NCBI RefSeq assembly: GCF_022965755.1
Contig: NZ_CP095187.1
Span: 2,976,001-3,040,000, forward strand
Direction: 5' to 3'
DNA from: Pseudoxanthomonas sp. F37
Lineage (GTDB): Bacteria; Pseudomonadota; Gammaproteobacteria; Xanthomonadales; Xanthomonadaceae
Length of the DNA: 64,000 bases
Under the pieces are notes generated by a model. The model was not told the origin of the DNA and made no database searches. It worked only from the letters and a program-made list of their open reading frames with translations. Both the position numbers and the translations under genes were made by a program. This document shows, piece by piece, positions 37,311 to 45,989 of the stretch (position 1 is the first letter of the stretch; every line of letters starts with the position of its first letter).

Positions 37311-37436
37311 GCCGGACGGGGCCGCCCACCGGTCGCTGAACCCCGCCCGACATCGTCCGGGGGCCTTCATTGCCCGCATGCATGGGATGGGGCAAGCTAA
37401 CGGCCGTTTTTCGTCCGACAGCGAGCCCAGTAACGC

Positions 37437-39905
37437 GTGCGCCCTGCCCTCCGCCTGCTCCCGTTACCCCTCAGCATCGCCCTGTGCCTGCCTGCGCTGG
37501 CCGACGATGAGAAGCCTGAAAGCTGGGCGCTGTGTCCCATCCAGGACGCAATCCCTGTCTTCAACGAGGCGCCGCAGCCCGCAACGGGCGGCAACGCCCA
37601 GGCCACGCGCGAGCAGCGGGCGGAACAACCCACCTCGATCGAGGGCGACCAACTGTCCGGCACCGAGGCCAATCCCCAGTACACCGGCGAAGTCGTCCTC
37701 ACGCGGGGCGACCAGTTCCTGGGCGCGGACAACCTGAAGTACGATCAGGAGAAGGACACCTACGTCGCCGACGGCCACATCCGCTACCAGGACGCCGGCA
37801 TCCGCCTGGTGGCCGACAGCGCGCGGGGCGACCAGGCTGCCGACGCGCACCAGATCGACAACGTGCGCTATCAGCTGGTGTCCCGTCGCGGCAACGGCGG
37901 CGCCGACCGCATCGACATGAAGGGGCCGGAAGGCAGCCTGCTGCATTCCACGTACTCCACCTGCGATCCCGAGGACCGCCGCTGGGAGCTGCGCTCGCGG
38001 CGCATCGACATCAACACCGACGACGGCTGGGGCGTTGCGCGGGGCGCGACGATCCGGCTGGGCAAGGTACCGGTGCTGTACGTGCCGTACCTGAAGTTCC
38101 CCATCGACGACCAGCGCCACACCGGCCTGCTGTACCCGGCCGTCGGCCTGTCCGGCCGCAACGGCTTCGACTGGAAGCAGCCGATCTACCTCAACCTGGC
38201 GCCGAACTACGACGCGACGCTGGAGCCGCGCTACATGAGCGAGCGCGGGTTCCAGATGGGCGCGGAGTTCCGCTACCTGTACGAGAAGGGACGCGGCGAG
38301 ATCCAGGGCACCTGGATGAACAAGGACGACCTGGTCCGCGACCGCATGAGCGAGGAGGACTACGACCCCCTCAACCCGAACAACCCCGATCCCGACGACG
38401 GCCGCGGCTTCTTCTCCTTCCAGGGCAACCACCGCTTCAGCCGCAACTGGCAGGCGCGCGCCAACCTGATCTGGCTGAGCGACGCCCGTTACCAGGAGGA
38501 CTTCGGCAATTCGCTGTATGGCCAGGCGTACTCCTCGGTCACCAGCACGGCGGGTGTCTACGGCGCGGGGCAGTACTGGTCGGCCGGACTGATGGCCGAT
38601 CATTGGCAGCTCGCGGACTACCTGAGCAGCGAGGCCTCGCTGCCCTACAACCGCCTGCCGCGCACCTATCTCAACTGGAACCAGCCCGTGAACCGATGGT
38701 TCACCGTGGGGGGCCACGCGGAAGCGGTTCGCTTCCAGCACGATGAGAAGCCCGGCGGCAGCCGCATCGACATCAAGCCCACCATCTCGTTCCCGCTGCA
38801 GGGCGCGGCGTGGTATGTCACGCCCACCCTCGCGTACCGGCACACCGAGTACCGGCTTGATGCAGATCTGGCTCAGGATCTGGCCATCAGCCAGGCGCGC
38901 ACCGCCTACGGCGTCCCCGCCAACCAGGTCACGCCGGCGATGATCGCCGAGTTCTACGACCGCTCCCCCAGCCGCAGCCTGCCGATCGGCTCGCTGGATG
39001 CGGGCGTGTACTTCGACCGCGAAACCGAGATCAAGGGCGACCGTTTCCTGCAGACCCTGGAACCGCGGCTGTTCTATCTGAATGCCCCCTACCGCGAGCA
39101 GGACGGCCTGCCGATCTTCGACACCCGCCCGTTCAACTTCAGCTACGGCCAGTTGTTCCGCGACAACCGCTACACCGGTCCCGACCGCCAGACCGACGCC
39201 AACCAGCTGACCCTGGCGCTGTCCACCCGCCTGCTGAGGCAGAAGGACGGTCTGGAGCGGTTGTCGGCCAGCATCGGCCAGATCCGCTACTTCGAAGACA
39301 GCCGCGTCACCTATTCGTCCGCGGAAACTCCACTCGAAAAGGGCAAGTCGGCCTGGGTGGTGGACGCCAACTACGCGCCGACCGACCGCTGGACCATCGG
39401 CGCGTCCTACCAGTGGGACCCCAAGTTCCGCCGCGAGGACCTGGCCAGCGTCCGTGCGCGCTACCTGCTGCCCGACGACGGCGTGGTGAACATCACCTAC
39501 CGCCGGCGCCGCGACCTGCTGGAACAGGCCGACTTCTCCTTCCTCTATCCGGTCACCCCCGCCTGGAGCGTGGTGGGCCGCTACTACCACTCGTTCTACC
39601 GCGATGCCGCCACCGACCAGGAGCCCGGCCTGCTGGAAGGCGTGGCCGGCGTGCAGTGGGACAGCTGCTGCCTGGCCGTACGCGCGCTGGTGCGCCGCTA
39701 CGTGCGCAACCGCGAGGGCGAAATGAACACCGGCTTCCAGGTCGAGTTCGTCCTCAAGGGCCTGGGCTCGGCAGGCCAGGACACGGAGCGCACCCTGCGC
39801 CGTGCTATCCTCGGTTACTACCGAGACGACCTCTATCTCGTCCCGCCTAGCAATATCGCGCAGCGACCGGACGATACTTCCTACGATCCGGATCCGATTC
39901 CATGA
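37437..39905 (+). CDS. lptD: LPS-assembly outer-membrane protein LptD
   Basis: 822 aa from GTG 37437. Signal peptide 1-22 (LPLPLSIALCLPALA). The N-terminal beta-jellyroll (OstA domain, about 65-185: TSIEGDQLSGTEANPQYTGE, GADNLKYDQEKDTYVADGHI, STYSTCDPEDRRWELRSRRI) is followed by the large beta-barrel with VPVLYVPYLKFPIDDQRHTG. Cysteines near 33, 178 and in DSCCLAVR towards the C-terminus are the likely inter-domain disulfide partners. It inserts LPS in the outer membrane with LptE. Its TGA overlaps the surA ATG (ATGA). First gene of lptD-surA-pdxA-rsmA-apaG-apaH. Confidence 0.95.
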   Translation: MRPALRLLPLPLSIALCLPALADDEKPESWALCPIQDAIPVFNEAPQPATGGNAQATREQRAEQPTSIEGDQLSGTEANPQYTGEVVLTRGDQFLGADNLKYDQEKDTYVADGHIRYQDAGIRLVADSARGDQAADAHQIDNVRYQLVSRRGNGGADRIDMKGPEGSLLHSTYSTCDPEDRRWELRSRRIDINTDDGWGVARGATIRLGKVPVLYVPYLKFPIDDQRHTGLLYPAVGLSGRNGFDWKQPIYLNLAPNYDATLEPRYMSERGFQMGAEFRYLYEKGRGEIQGTWMNKDDLVRDRMSEEDYDPLNPNNPDPDDGRGFFSFQGNHRFSRNWQARANLIWLSDARYQEDFGNSLYGQAYSSVTSTAGVYGAGQYWSAGLMADHWQLADYLSSEASLPYNRLPRTYLNWNQPVNRWFTVGGHAEAVRFQHDEKPGGSRIDIKPTISFPLQGAAWYVTPTLAYRHTEYRLDADLAQDLAISQARTAYGVPANQVTPAMIAEFYDRSPSRSLPIGSLDAGVYFDRETEIKGDRFLQTLEPRLFYLNAPYREQDGLPIFDTRPFNFSYGQLFRDNRYTGPDRQTDANQLTLALSTRLLRQKDGLERLSASIGQIRYFEDSRVTYSSAETPLEKGKSAWVVDANYAPTDRWTIGASYQWDPKFRREDLASVRARYLLPDDGVVNITYRRRRDLLEQADFSFLYPVTPAWSVVGRYYHSFYRDAATDQEPGLLEGVAGVQWDSCCLAVRALVRRYVRNREGEMNTGFQVEFVLKGLGSAGQDTERTLRRAILGYYRDDLYLVPPSNIAQRPDDTSYDPDPIP

Positions 39906-41230
39906 CCAAGCCGTTTCCCCGCTTCCTGATTGCCGGCCTGCTGGCCCTCTCGACCATCGCCATGCCGGCGATGGCGCAGACGCTGCAGCCGCTGGACCGC
40001 ATCGCCGCCGTCGTCAACGAGGACGTGGTGCTGCAGAGCGAGATGGACCGCGCCGTGCAGAACGTACTGGCCCAGTACGCCAACCAGCCGGGCCAGCTGC
40101 CGCCGCGCGCGGTGCTGGAACGGCAGGTGCTGGAGCGCCTGGTGCTGGTCAAGCTGCAGGTGGCCCGCGCCACCGAGAGCGGCATCCGCATCGGCGACGC
40201 CGAACTGACCAACGCCGTCAACGCGGTGGCCCAGCAGAACGGCACCACGCCGGACGGCCTGCGCCAGCGCCTCGAGGCCGATGGCATGTCCTTCGACGAG
40301 TTCCGCAGCTCGCTGCGCGACGAGATCACCATCCAGCGCCTGCGCCAGAGCTATGCGCAGTCGCGCGTGCAGGTGAGCGAGGGCGAAGTGGACGCGGCCA
40401 TCGCGGCGCAGGCCGCCAGTGGCGTGCAGTACCGCCTGGCCCACATCCTGGTGGCGGTGCCCGACGGCGCCAGCGCCGAGCAGATCAGCACCGGCAAGAG
40501 CAAGATCGATGGCGTGAAGGCGCTGGTCGACAAGGGCGAACTGGACTTCTCCGCGGCCGCGGTGCGCTATTCCGACAGCCCCAACGCGCTGGAAGGCGGC
40601 GACCTGGGCTGGCGCAGCGTCGACGAGATCCCCACGGCGTTCGTGGAGATGCTCAAGGGCATGAATCCCGGCCAGGTGGTGGGCCCGCTGCGCGGCCCCA
40701 GCGGCTTCCAACTGCTGAAGCTGGTGGAAGTGCGCGATGCCGCGCAGACGGAGAAGCGCTCGGTCACCGAGTACAACGCGCGCCACATCCTGGTGCGCGT
40801 CACCCCGACCCAGGATGTCGCCGCGGCCAAGGCCAAGATCGACACCCTGCGCGCACGCATCGCCGGCGGCGCCGACTTCGTCGAGGTGGCCAAGGAGTCC
40901 ACCGAAGACGCCAACAGCCGCGACGACGGCGGCGACCTGGGCTGGTTCCCGGCCGATGCCTTCGGCCCGGCCTTCGGCCAGCAGGTCACCGGCCTGCAGG
41001 ATGGCCAGGTCAGCGCCCCGTTCCGCACCGACGCGGGCTGGCACATCGTCCAGCGCGTCGGCAGCCGCCAGACCGACGTGACCGACCAGAACCGCCGCGC
41101 CCAGATCCGCGAGACCATCGGCCGCCGCAAGGCCGAGGACGAATACAACCGCTTCCTGCAGGAGCTGCGTGGCGAGGCGTACGTCAGCTTCCGCACCGGC
41201 GACCGCGCAGAGGCCACGCCGGGCGGCTGA
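39902..41230 (+). CDS. surA: Periplasmic chaperone / peptidyl-prolyl isomerase SurA
   Basis: 442 aa. Signal peptide 1-26 (LLALSTIAMPAMA), SurA N-terminal helical domain (30-165: LDRIAAVVNEDVVLQSEMDR), two parvulin domains (about 178-270 starting QYRLAHILVAVPDG, and 290-385 starting ARHILVRVTPTQD), then the C-terminal helix. Chaperones outer-membrane proteins including LptD, whose gene overlaps its start. pdxA starts 1 bp after its stop. Confidence 0.97.
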   Translation: MTKPFPRFLIAGLLALSTIAMPAMAQTLQPLDRIAAVVNEDVVLQSEMDRAVQNVLAQYANQPGQLPPRAVLERQVLERLVLVKLQVARATESGIRIGDAELTNAVNAVAQQNGTTPDGLRQRLEADGMSFDEFRSSLRDEITIQRLRQSYAQSRVQVSEGEVDAAIAAQAASGVQYRLAHILVAVPDGASAEQISTGKSKIDGVKALVDKGELDFSAAAVRYSDSPNALEGGDLGWRSVDEIPTAFVEMLKGMNPGQVVGPLRGPSGFQLLKLVEVRDAAQTEKRSVTEYNARHILVRVTPTQDVAAAKAKIDTLRARIAGGADFVEVAKESTEDANSRDDGGDLGWFPADAFGPAFGQQVTGLQDGQVSAPFRTDAGWHIVQRVGSRQTDVTDQNRRAQIRETIGRRKAEDEYNRFLQELRGEAYVSFRTGDRAEATPGG

Positions 41231-41231
41231 G

Positions 41232-42218
41232 ATGGCGCCCCGGCTGGCGCTGGTACCGGGCGAGCCGGCCGGCATCGGTCCCGAGTTGTGCGTGCGGCTG
41301 GCGCAACAGCCGCGTCAGGACTGCTCCCTGCTGGCCTTCGGCGACCCGGCCACCCTGTCGGCGGCGGCGGATGCGCTGGCACTCCCGCTCCGGCTGCTCG
41401 ACGAGCACGCGGTCGCCTCGCGCCCGGGCGACCTGCGCCTGCGGCCGGTGCCCAATGCGGCGGCCGGTGAGTTCGGCCACACCGATCCGCGCAATGCGCC
41501 TGCCGTCATCGAAGCGCTCACGCGCGCGGCCGCCGCCTGCCTGAGCGGCGAGCTCGATGGCCTGGTCACCGGCCCCGTGCACAAGGCCGCGATCAATGCC
41601 GGGGGCATCGCCTACACCGGCACCACCGAACTGCTGGCCGGGCACGCGGGCCGCCCGGTGGTGATGATGCTCGCCAACGCGATCGTCCGCGTCGCACTGG
41701 TCACCACGCACCTGCCGCTGCGCGATGTGGCGGACGCCATCACGGCGCCCAAGCTGGAGGAAGCGCTGCGCATCACCCACCAGGCGCTGCGTGCGGACTT
41801 CGGCATTCCCCATCCGGTCATCGCGGTCCTCGGGCTGAATCCGCACGCGGGCGAAGCCGGCCACCTGGGACGGGAGGAGATCGAGGTCATCGAACCGGTG
41901 CTGCACGCGCTGCGGGCGGATGGACTGGAGCTGGTCGGTCCGCTGCCCGCCGACACCGCCTTCCTGCCGCAGAAGCTGCGCGGCTTCGACGCGGTGGTGG
42001 CGATGTACCACGACCAGGGACTGCCGGTGCTCAAGTACAGCGGGTTCGAGCAGGCCGTGAACCTGACCCTGGGCCTGCCCTACCCCCGCGTGGCCGTCGA
42101 CCACGGCACCGCGCTGGAGCTGGCCGGCAAGGGCATCGCCGACCCGTCCAGCCTGTTCGCCGCCGTCGCCACCTGTGCGCGCATGGCGTCAACGCGAGGA
42201 GTGAGCGGGGAGAAGTGA
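41232..42218 (+). CDS. pdxA: 4-hydroxythreonine-4-phosphate dehydrogenase
   Basis: 328 aa. LALVPGEPAGIGPELC at the N-terminus, TGPVHKAAINAGGIAYTGTTE (substrate/metal region), THLPLRDVADAIT, NPHAGEAGHLG (metal His) and MYHDQGLPVLKY with VDHGTALELAGKGIADPSS. Oxidises 4-phosphohydroxythreonine in pyridoxal-phosphate synthesis. The last codons (about STRGVSGEK) are encoded by the left arm of an inverted repeat that begins at 42196, so the natural C-terminus has been replaced or extended by repeat sequence; the catalytic part is intact. Confidence 0.95.
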   Translation: MAPRLALVPGEPAGIGPELCVRLAQQPRQDCSLLAFGDPATLSAAADALALPLRLLDEHAVASRPGDLRLRPVPNAAAGEFGHTDPRNAPAVIEALTRAAAACLSGELDGLVTGPVHKAAINAGGIAYTGTTELLAGHAGRPVVMMLANAIVRVALVTTHLPLRDVADAITAPKLEEALRITHQALRADFGIPHPVIAVLGLNPHAGEAGHLGREEIEVIEPVLHALRADGLELVGPLPADTAFLPQKLRGFDAVVAMYHDQGLPVLKYSGFEQAVNLTLGLPYPRVAVDHGTALELAGKGIADPSSLFAAVATCARMASTRGVSGEK

Positions 42219-42290
42219 GGTGTGAGCAGATCTCCCACCTCTGTTCCCCTGGCTACCCACTCACTTCTCACTTCTCCACACTCACTCCTC
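42196..42290. repeat. 31-bp inverted repeat spanning the pdxA-rsmA junction
   Basis: Arms 42196-42226 and 42260-42290 are inverted copies with four mismatches. They consist of purine-rich octamer-like units (GAGAAGTGAG, GAGGAGTGAG). The left arm encodes the PdxA C-terminus and stop. The right arm is pyrimidine-rich, ends 5 nt before the rsmA ATG, and leaves it without a Shine-Dalgarno sequence. The organisation parallels the GGGAATCGGG repeats at 56152-56276. Confidence 0.75.
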
Positions 42291-42295
42291 TCCCC

Positions 42296-43081
42296 ATGTC
42301 CTTCAAGGCTCCCCCCAAGAAGTCCCTCGGCCAGCACTTCCTGACCGATCGCACCTACATCGACAAGATCGTCATGGCGGTCAATCCCCAGCCGGGCGAC
42401 CGCCTGGTCGAGATCGGGCCGGGCCAGGGCGCCATCACTTTCCCGCTGCTGCGCAGGCATGGCGAACTGACCGCCATCGAATTCGACCGCGACCTCATCA
42501 CGCCGCTGATGGAGGCCGCCGAAGGGGTGGGCCGGCTCACCATCATCCACAAGGACGTGCTGGACGTGGATTTCGGCAAACTGGCGGGCGAAGACAGGCT
42601 GCGCCTGGTCGGCAACCTGCCCTACAACCTGTCCTCGCCCATCCTGTTCCATGCCATCGAGCACGCCTCGTCCATCCGCGACATGGTCTTCATGCTGCAG
42701 AAGGAGGTCGTGGACCGCATGGCCGCCGAACCCGGCAGCAAGGTCTACGGCCGGCTCAGCGTGATGCTGCAGGCCTACTGCCGCGTGGACAGCCTGTTCG
42801 TGGTGCCCCCCGGCGCGTTCCGTCCGCCGCCGAAGGTGGATTCGGCCGTGGCGCGGCTGGTGCCGCGCGCGGCGGACCAGGTGGGCATCCACGACCACCG
42901 CCGCTTCGCGGACGTGGTGCGTGCCGCTTTCGGCCAGCGCCGCAAGACATTGCGCAATGCGCTGTCCGGCACCTGCAGCGTGGAGCAGATCGAAGCGGCG
43001 GGGCTGCGCCCCGACCTGCGCGCGGAACAGGTACCGGTCGGCGACTTCATCCGTCTGGCCAACCAGCCCGATGCATCTTGA
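42296..43081 (+). CDS. rsmA: 16S rRNA (A1518/A1519-N6)-dimethyltransferase
   Basis: 261 aa. SLGQHFLTDRTYIDKIV at the start, LVEIGPGQGAITFPLL (AdoMet motif, 37-52), DFGKLAGEDRLRLVGNLPYNLSSPILFH with the NLPY catalytic motif, and VPPGAFRPPPKVDSAVARLVPR. Dimethylates two adjacent adenines near the 3' end of 16S rRNA. ATG 42296 follows a C/T-rich stretch without a ribosome-binding site because an inverted repeat occupies the leader; an upstream in-frame ATG at 42215 would encode repeat sequence and is rejected. Confidence 0.95.
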   Translation: MSFKAPPKKSLGQHFLTDRTYIDKIVMAVNPQPGDRLVEIGPGQGAITFPLLRRHGELTAIEFDRDLITPLMEAAEGVGRLTIIHKDVLDVDFGKLAGEDRLRLVGNLPYNLSSPILFHAIEHASSIRDMVFMLQKEVVDRMAAEPGSKVYGRLSVMLQAYCRVDSLFVVPPGAFRPPPKVDSAVARLVPRAADQVGIHDHRRFADVVRAAFGQRRKTLRNALSGTCSVEQIEAAGLRPDLRAEQVPVGDFIRLANQPDAS

Positions 43082-43123
43082 GTGCTGGGAGCGGCCTTGT
43101 TTCCGCTTTGACGTGCCATTGCA

Positions 43124-43129
43124 TACACT
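43124..43129 (+). promoter_or_regulatory. -10 element for leaderless apaG transcript
   Basis: TACACT, then GAACGC, then ATG at 43136. This internal promoter would uncouple apaG-apaH from the lptD-rsmA part of the cluster. Confidence 0.45.
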
Positions 43130-43135
43130 GAACGC

Positions 43136-43516
43136 ATGGATTCATCCGACTACGCCATCGACGTCGACGTCGCCACGCGCTTCCTGGACGATCAGTCCGC
43201 GCCGGAGGACGGGCGCTATGTGTTCGCGTACACCATCCGCATCCACAATCGCGGCCGCGTGCCCGCGCAGCTGCTGCGCCGCCACTGGGTGATCACCGAC
43301 GCCAATGGCAAGGTGCAGGAAGTGCACGGCGAAGGCGTGGTGGGCGAACAGCCCTGGCTGAGGCCGGGCGAGGATTTCCGCTACACCTCCGGTGCCATCC
43401 TCGAAACCGCGCTGGGCACCATGCAGGGACGCTACGACATGCTCGCCGACGACGGCACCCGTTTCGACGCCCCCATCGCCGCCTTCACCCTGTCCGTCCC
43501 GCGGACCCTGCACTGA
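43136..43516 (+). CDS. apaG: ApaG protein
   Basis: 126 aa, single FN3-like beta-sandwich. [64 protein letters not shown] and [20 protein letters not shown] are the family hallmarks, including the GxGxVGxxP-type turn. Often listed as a Co2+/Mg2+ efflux-linked protein, though the biochemical role is unsettled. Next to apaH as in many gammaproteobacteria, but with its own leaderless-type promoter. Confidence 0.95.
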   Translation: MDSSDYAIDVDVATRFLDDQSAPEDGRYVFAYTIRIHNRGRVPAQLLRRHWVITDANGKVQEVHGEGVVGEQPWLRPGEDFRYTSGAILETALGTMQGRYDMLADDGTRFDAPIAAFTLSVPRTLH

Positions 43517-43529
43517 GGCCCGGCGCGCG

Positions 43530-44384
43530 ATGAGTGTCTGGGCCATCGGCGACCTGCAGGGCTGCTACGACGCCACGCAGCGGCTGCTGGAAAAGATCCG
43601 CTTCGACCCCGCGCAGGACCGCCTGTGGTTCTGCGGCGACCTGGTGAACCGCGGCGGACAGTCGCTGGAAACCCTGCGCCTGGTGCATTCGCTGCGCGAA
43701 CACAGCGTGGTGGTACTGGGCAACCACGACCTGTCCCTGCTCGCCATCGGCGAGCGCTCGCCGGAGGAGCAGCGCAAGGTCAATCCGGACCTGCAGCGCG
43801 TGGTGCTGGCCGACGACGCGCGCACGCTGCTGGACTGGCTGCGCCTGCAGAAGCTGCTGCACGTGGACCGCGACCTGGGCTGGATGATGGTGCATGCCGG
43901 CCTGGCGCCGAAGTGGACCACCACGCTGGCCGAGAAGCACGCCCGCGAAGTCGAGGCGCAGCTGCACGGCAACGGCTACCGCAAGCTGTTCCGCAACATG
44001 TACGGCGACAAGCCGAACTGGGCGCCGCACCTGTCCGGCCACGACCGTTCGCGCGCCATCATCAACGTCCTCACCCGCATGCGTTACTGCACCCCGCGCG
44101 GACGCATGGCCATCGAGGAGAAGGGCGCACCGGGCCGACAGGCGCAGGGCCTGTATCCCTGGTACGAAGTCCCGGGCCGCGCCGAGCGCGACCTGAAGAT
44201 CGTCTGCGGTCACTGGTCCACGCTCGGCCTGATGATCGGCCATGGCGTGCATGCCATCGACACCGGCGCCGTGTGGGGCGGCAAGCTCACCGCCCTGCAG
44301 TTGGACACCGACGATATTCGACTCGTCCAGGTGGCCGGACGCGACGTGCCACCGCCGCCCAAAGGCGAATTGCCGAAGGACTGA
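43530..44384 (+). CDS. apaH: Symmetrical Ap4A hydrolase
   Basis: 284 aa metallophosphatase. WAIGDLQGCYD (GDxxG), WFCGDLVNRGGQS (GDxxxRG), VLGNHDLSLLAIG (GNH[DE]), MMVHAGLAPKW (HAGxxP) and CGHWSTLGLMIGHGVHAIDTGAVWGG. Splits diadenosine tetraphosphate into two ADP and can decap Np4-RNAs. Starts 13 bp after the apaG stop. Ends just before the hairpin repeat array. Confidence 0.96.
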   Translation: MSVWAIGDLQGCYDATQRLLEKIRFDPAQDRLWFCGDLVNRGGQSLETLRLVHSLREHSVVVLGNHDLSLLAIGERSPEEQRKVNPDLQRVVLADDARTLLDWLRLQKLLHVDRDLGWMMVHAGLAPKWTTTLAEKHAREVEAQLHGNGYRKLFRNMYGDKPNWAPHLSGHDRSRAIINVLTRMRYCTPRGRMAIEEKGAPGRQAQGLYPWYEVPGRAERDLKIVCGHWSTLGLMIGHGVHAIDTGAVWGGKLTALQLDTDDIRLVQVAGRDVPPPPKGELPKD

Positions 44385-44392
44385 TGGGAAGG

Positions 44393-44655
44393 GCTGGGAT
44401 TGCGCTTCGCTCCATCCCAGCCTACGGCCCCTCGTAGGCTGGGTTGCCAAACCCAGCTCCACGCAATGTGTCAGCCCCGTAGGCTGGGTTGCCAAACCCA
44501 GCTCCACGGAAGGTGTCAGGCCCCGCGAGTGCTGGGATTGCGCTTCGCTCCATCCCAGCCTACGACCCCCGTAGGCTGGGTTGCCAAACCCAGCTCCGCG
44601 GAAAGTGTCAGGCCCCGCGAGTGCCGGGATGGCGCTTCGCTTCATCCCAGTCTAC
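44393..44655. repeat. Array of six GTAG-headed hairpin repeats
   Basis: Two hairpin types alternate. Type B (CTGGGAT, GCGCTTCGCT loop region, ATCCCAG, ending CTAC) is at 44393-44425, 44531-44563 and 44623-44655, the last with three or more changes. Type A (GTAGGCTGGGTT, GCC, AAACCCAGC) is at 44434-44460, 44479-44505 and 44571-44597. Spacers share GGTGTCAGGCCCCGCGAGTG-like sequence. It fills the 283-bp apaH-folA gap between convergent genes. No ORF inside is credible. Confidence 0.85.
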
Positions 44656-44667
44656 CGATGGGGCCTT

Positions 44668-45162
44668 TCAGCGACGGTGGTACTCGACGAAGTCGAAGGC
44701 CAGCGCATGCCTGGCGTCGGTGGGATGCGGCTCGCGTGTGATTTCGCGCCATACCGCCGGATCGAAGACGGGGAAGAACGCGTGCGCATCCTCCACCACC
44801 GTATCGACCTCGGTCAGGTGCAGCATGTCGGCGCGGCCCAGGGTGAGCGCATACACCTCGCCGCCACCGATCACGCACAGCTCCTCCGCACCCTGCGTTT
44901 CCGCAATCCCGAGCGCTTCGTCCACGGACGCAACGGCCCGCATGCCCTCGAACGGCACGGTGCCGCTGCGGGTCAGCACCAGGTTGAGCCGACCGGGAAG
45001 CGCGCGACCCAGCGACTCGGCCGTCCTGCGCCCCATCAGCACGGGTTTGCCCAGCGTCAGCGCCTTGAAGCGCTTCAGGTCGTCGGGCAGACGCCACGGC
45101 AGGTCGTTGTCGCGGCCGATGGCGCGATGGCGGTCCAGCGCGGCGACCAGCGAAATGCGCAT
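44668..45162 (-). CDS. folA: Dihydrofolate reductase
   Basis: 164 aa. ISLVAALDRHRAIGRDNDLPWRLPDDLKRFKALT (active-site Asp in PWRLPDD), VLMGRRTAESLGRALPGRLN (NADPH contact) and CVIGGGEVYALTLGRADMLHLTEV. Reduces dihydrofolate to tetrahydrofolate; it works with ThyA, encoded 3 bp upstream in the same operon, which makes dihydrofolate. In proteobacteria folA is often next to apaH, as here, but convergent. Confidence 0.97.
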   Translation of the reverse strand: MRISLVAALDRHRAIGRDNDLPWRLPDDLKRFKALTLGKPVLMGRRTAESLGRALPGRLNLVLTRSGTVPFEGMRAVASVDEALGIAETQGAEELCVIGGGEVYALTLGRADMLHLTEVDTVVEDAHAFFPVFDPAVWREITREPHPTDARHALAFDFVEYHRR

Positions 45163-45165
45163 CCG

Positions 45166-45960
45166 CTAGACCGCCACCGGCGCCTTGATCGCCGGATGCG
45201 GATCGTAGCCGTGTATCTGGATGTCGTCGAAGGTGAAGCCGAACAGGTCGGTCACTTCGGGATTGAGGTGCAGCCTGGGCAGCGCGCGCGGTTGGCGCGA
45301 CAACTGCTCGCGTGCCTGGTCGTAGTGGTTGGAATACAGGTGCGCGTCGCCCAGCGTATGCACGAAATCGCCGACGCCCAGGCCCGTGGCCTGCGCCACC
45401 ATGTGGGTCAGCAACGCATAGCTGGCGATGTTGAACGGCACGCCGAGGAAGATGTCGCCGCTGCGCTGGTACAGCTGGCAGCTCAGCTTGCCGTCCACCA
45501 CGTAGAACTGGAACAGCGAGTGGCAGGGCATCAGCGCCATCTTCGGCAGCTCGGCCACGTTCCAGGCGCTGATCACCAGCCGGCGCGAATCGGGATTGCG
45601 CTTGATCTCGTCGACCAGCCATTGCATCTGGTCGACAGTCCTGCCGTCGGCGCCTTCCCAGCTGCGCCACTGCTTGCCGTACACGGGGCCCAGTTCGCCG
45701 TTCGCGTCGGCCCACTCGTCCCAGATGCTGACCTTGTTGTCCTTCAGGTAAGCGATGTTGGTCTCGCCCTTCAGGAACCACAGCAGTTCGTGGATGATCG
45801 AGCGCAGATGCAGCTTCTTGGTGGTGACCAGCGGGAAGCCTTCGTTCAAGTCGAAGCGCATCTGCCAGCCGAACACGCTGCGCGTGCCGGTGCCGGTGCG
45901 GTCGGACTTCTCGCTGCCATGCTCCAGCACGTGGCGCAGCAGGTCGAGGTATTGCTTCAT
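45166..45960 (-). CDS. thyA: Thymidylate synthase
   Basis: 264 aa, E. coli ThyA length. Catalytic Cys in [13 protein letters not shown] (about 146), with [59 protein letters not shown] and [16 protein letters not shown]. Makes dTMP from dUMP with methylene-tetrahydrofolate. Operon lgt-thyA-folA: the gap to lgt is 29 bp. Confidence 0.98.
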   Translation of the reverse strand: MKQYLDLLRHVLEHGSEKSDRTGTGTRSVFGWQMRFDLNEGFPLVTTKKLHLRSIIHELLWFLKGETNIAYLKDNKVSIWDEWADANGELGPVYGKQWRSWEGADGRTVDQMQWLVDEIKRNPDSRRLVISAWNVAELPKMALMPCHSLFQFYVVDGKLSCQLYQRSGDIFLGVPFNIASYALLTHMVAQATGLGVGDFVHTLGDAHLYSNHYDQAREQLSRQPRALPRLHLNPEVTDLFGFTFDDIQIHGYDPHPAIKAPVAV

Positions 45961-45989
45961 GCCTGGTCTCCGGCGGAATGCTTCGGGAT

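Noticed and set aside
37464-39590. Long minus-strand ORF (708 codons) opposite lptD
   Set aside because: Shadow of lptD, which has a complete signal peptide, OstA domain and barrel.
44393-44655. Repeat array considered as a CRISPR
   Set aside because: Spacers are not unique, repeats are of two alternating hairpin types with GTAG heads, and no cas genes are nearby.
44242-44741. ORFs overlapping the hairpin array (for example around 44400-44741)
   Set aside because: Their products simply translate the repeats (PSLRPLVGWVAKPSS-like) and overlap apaH or folA.
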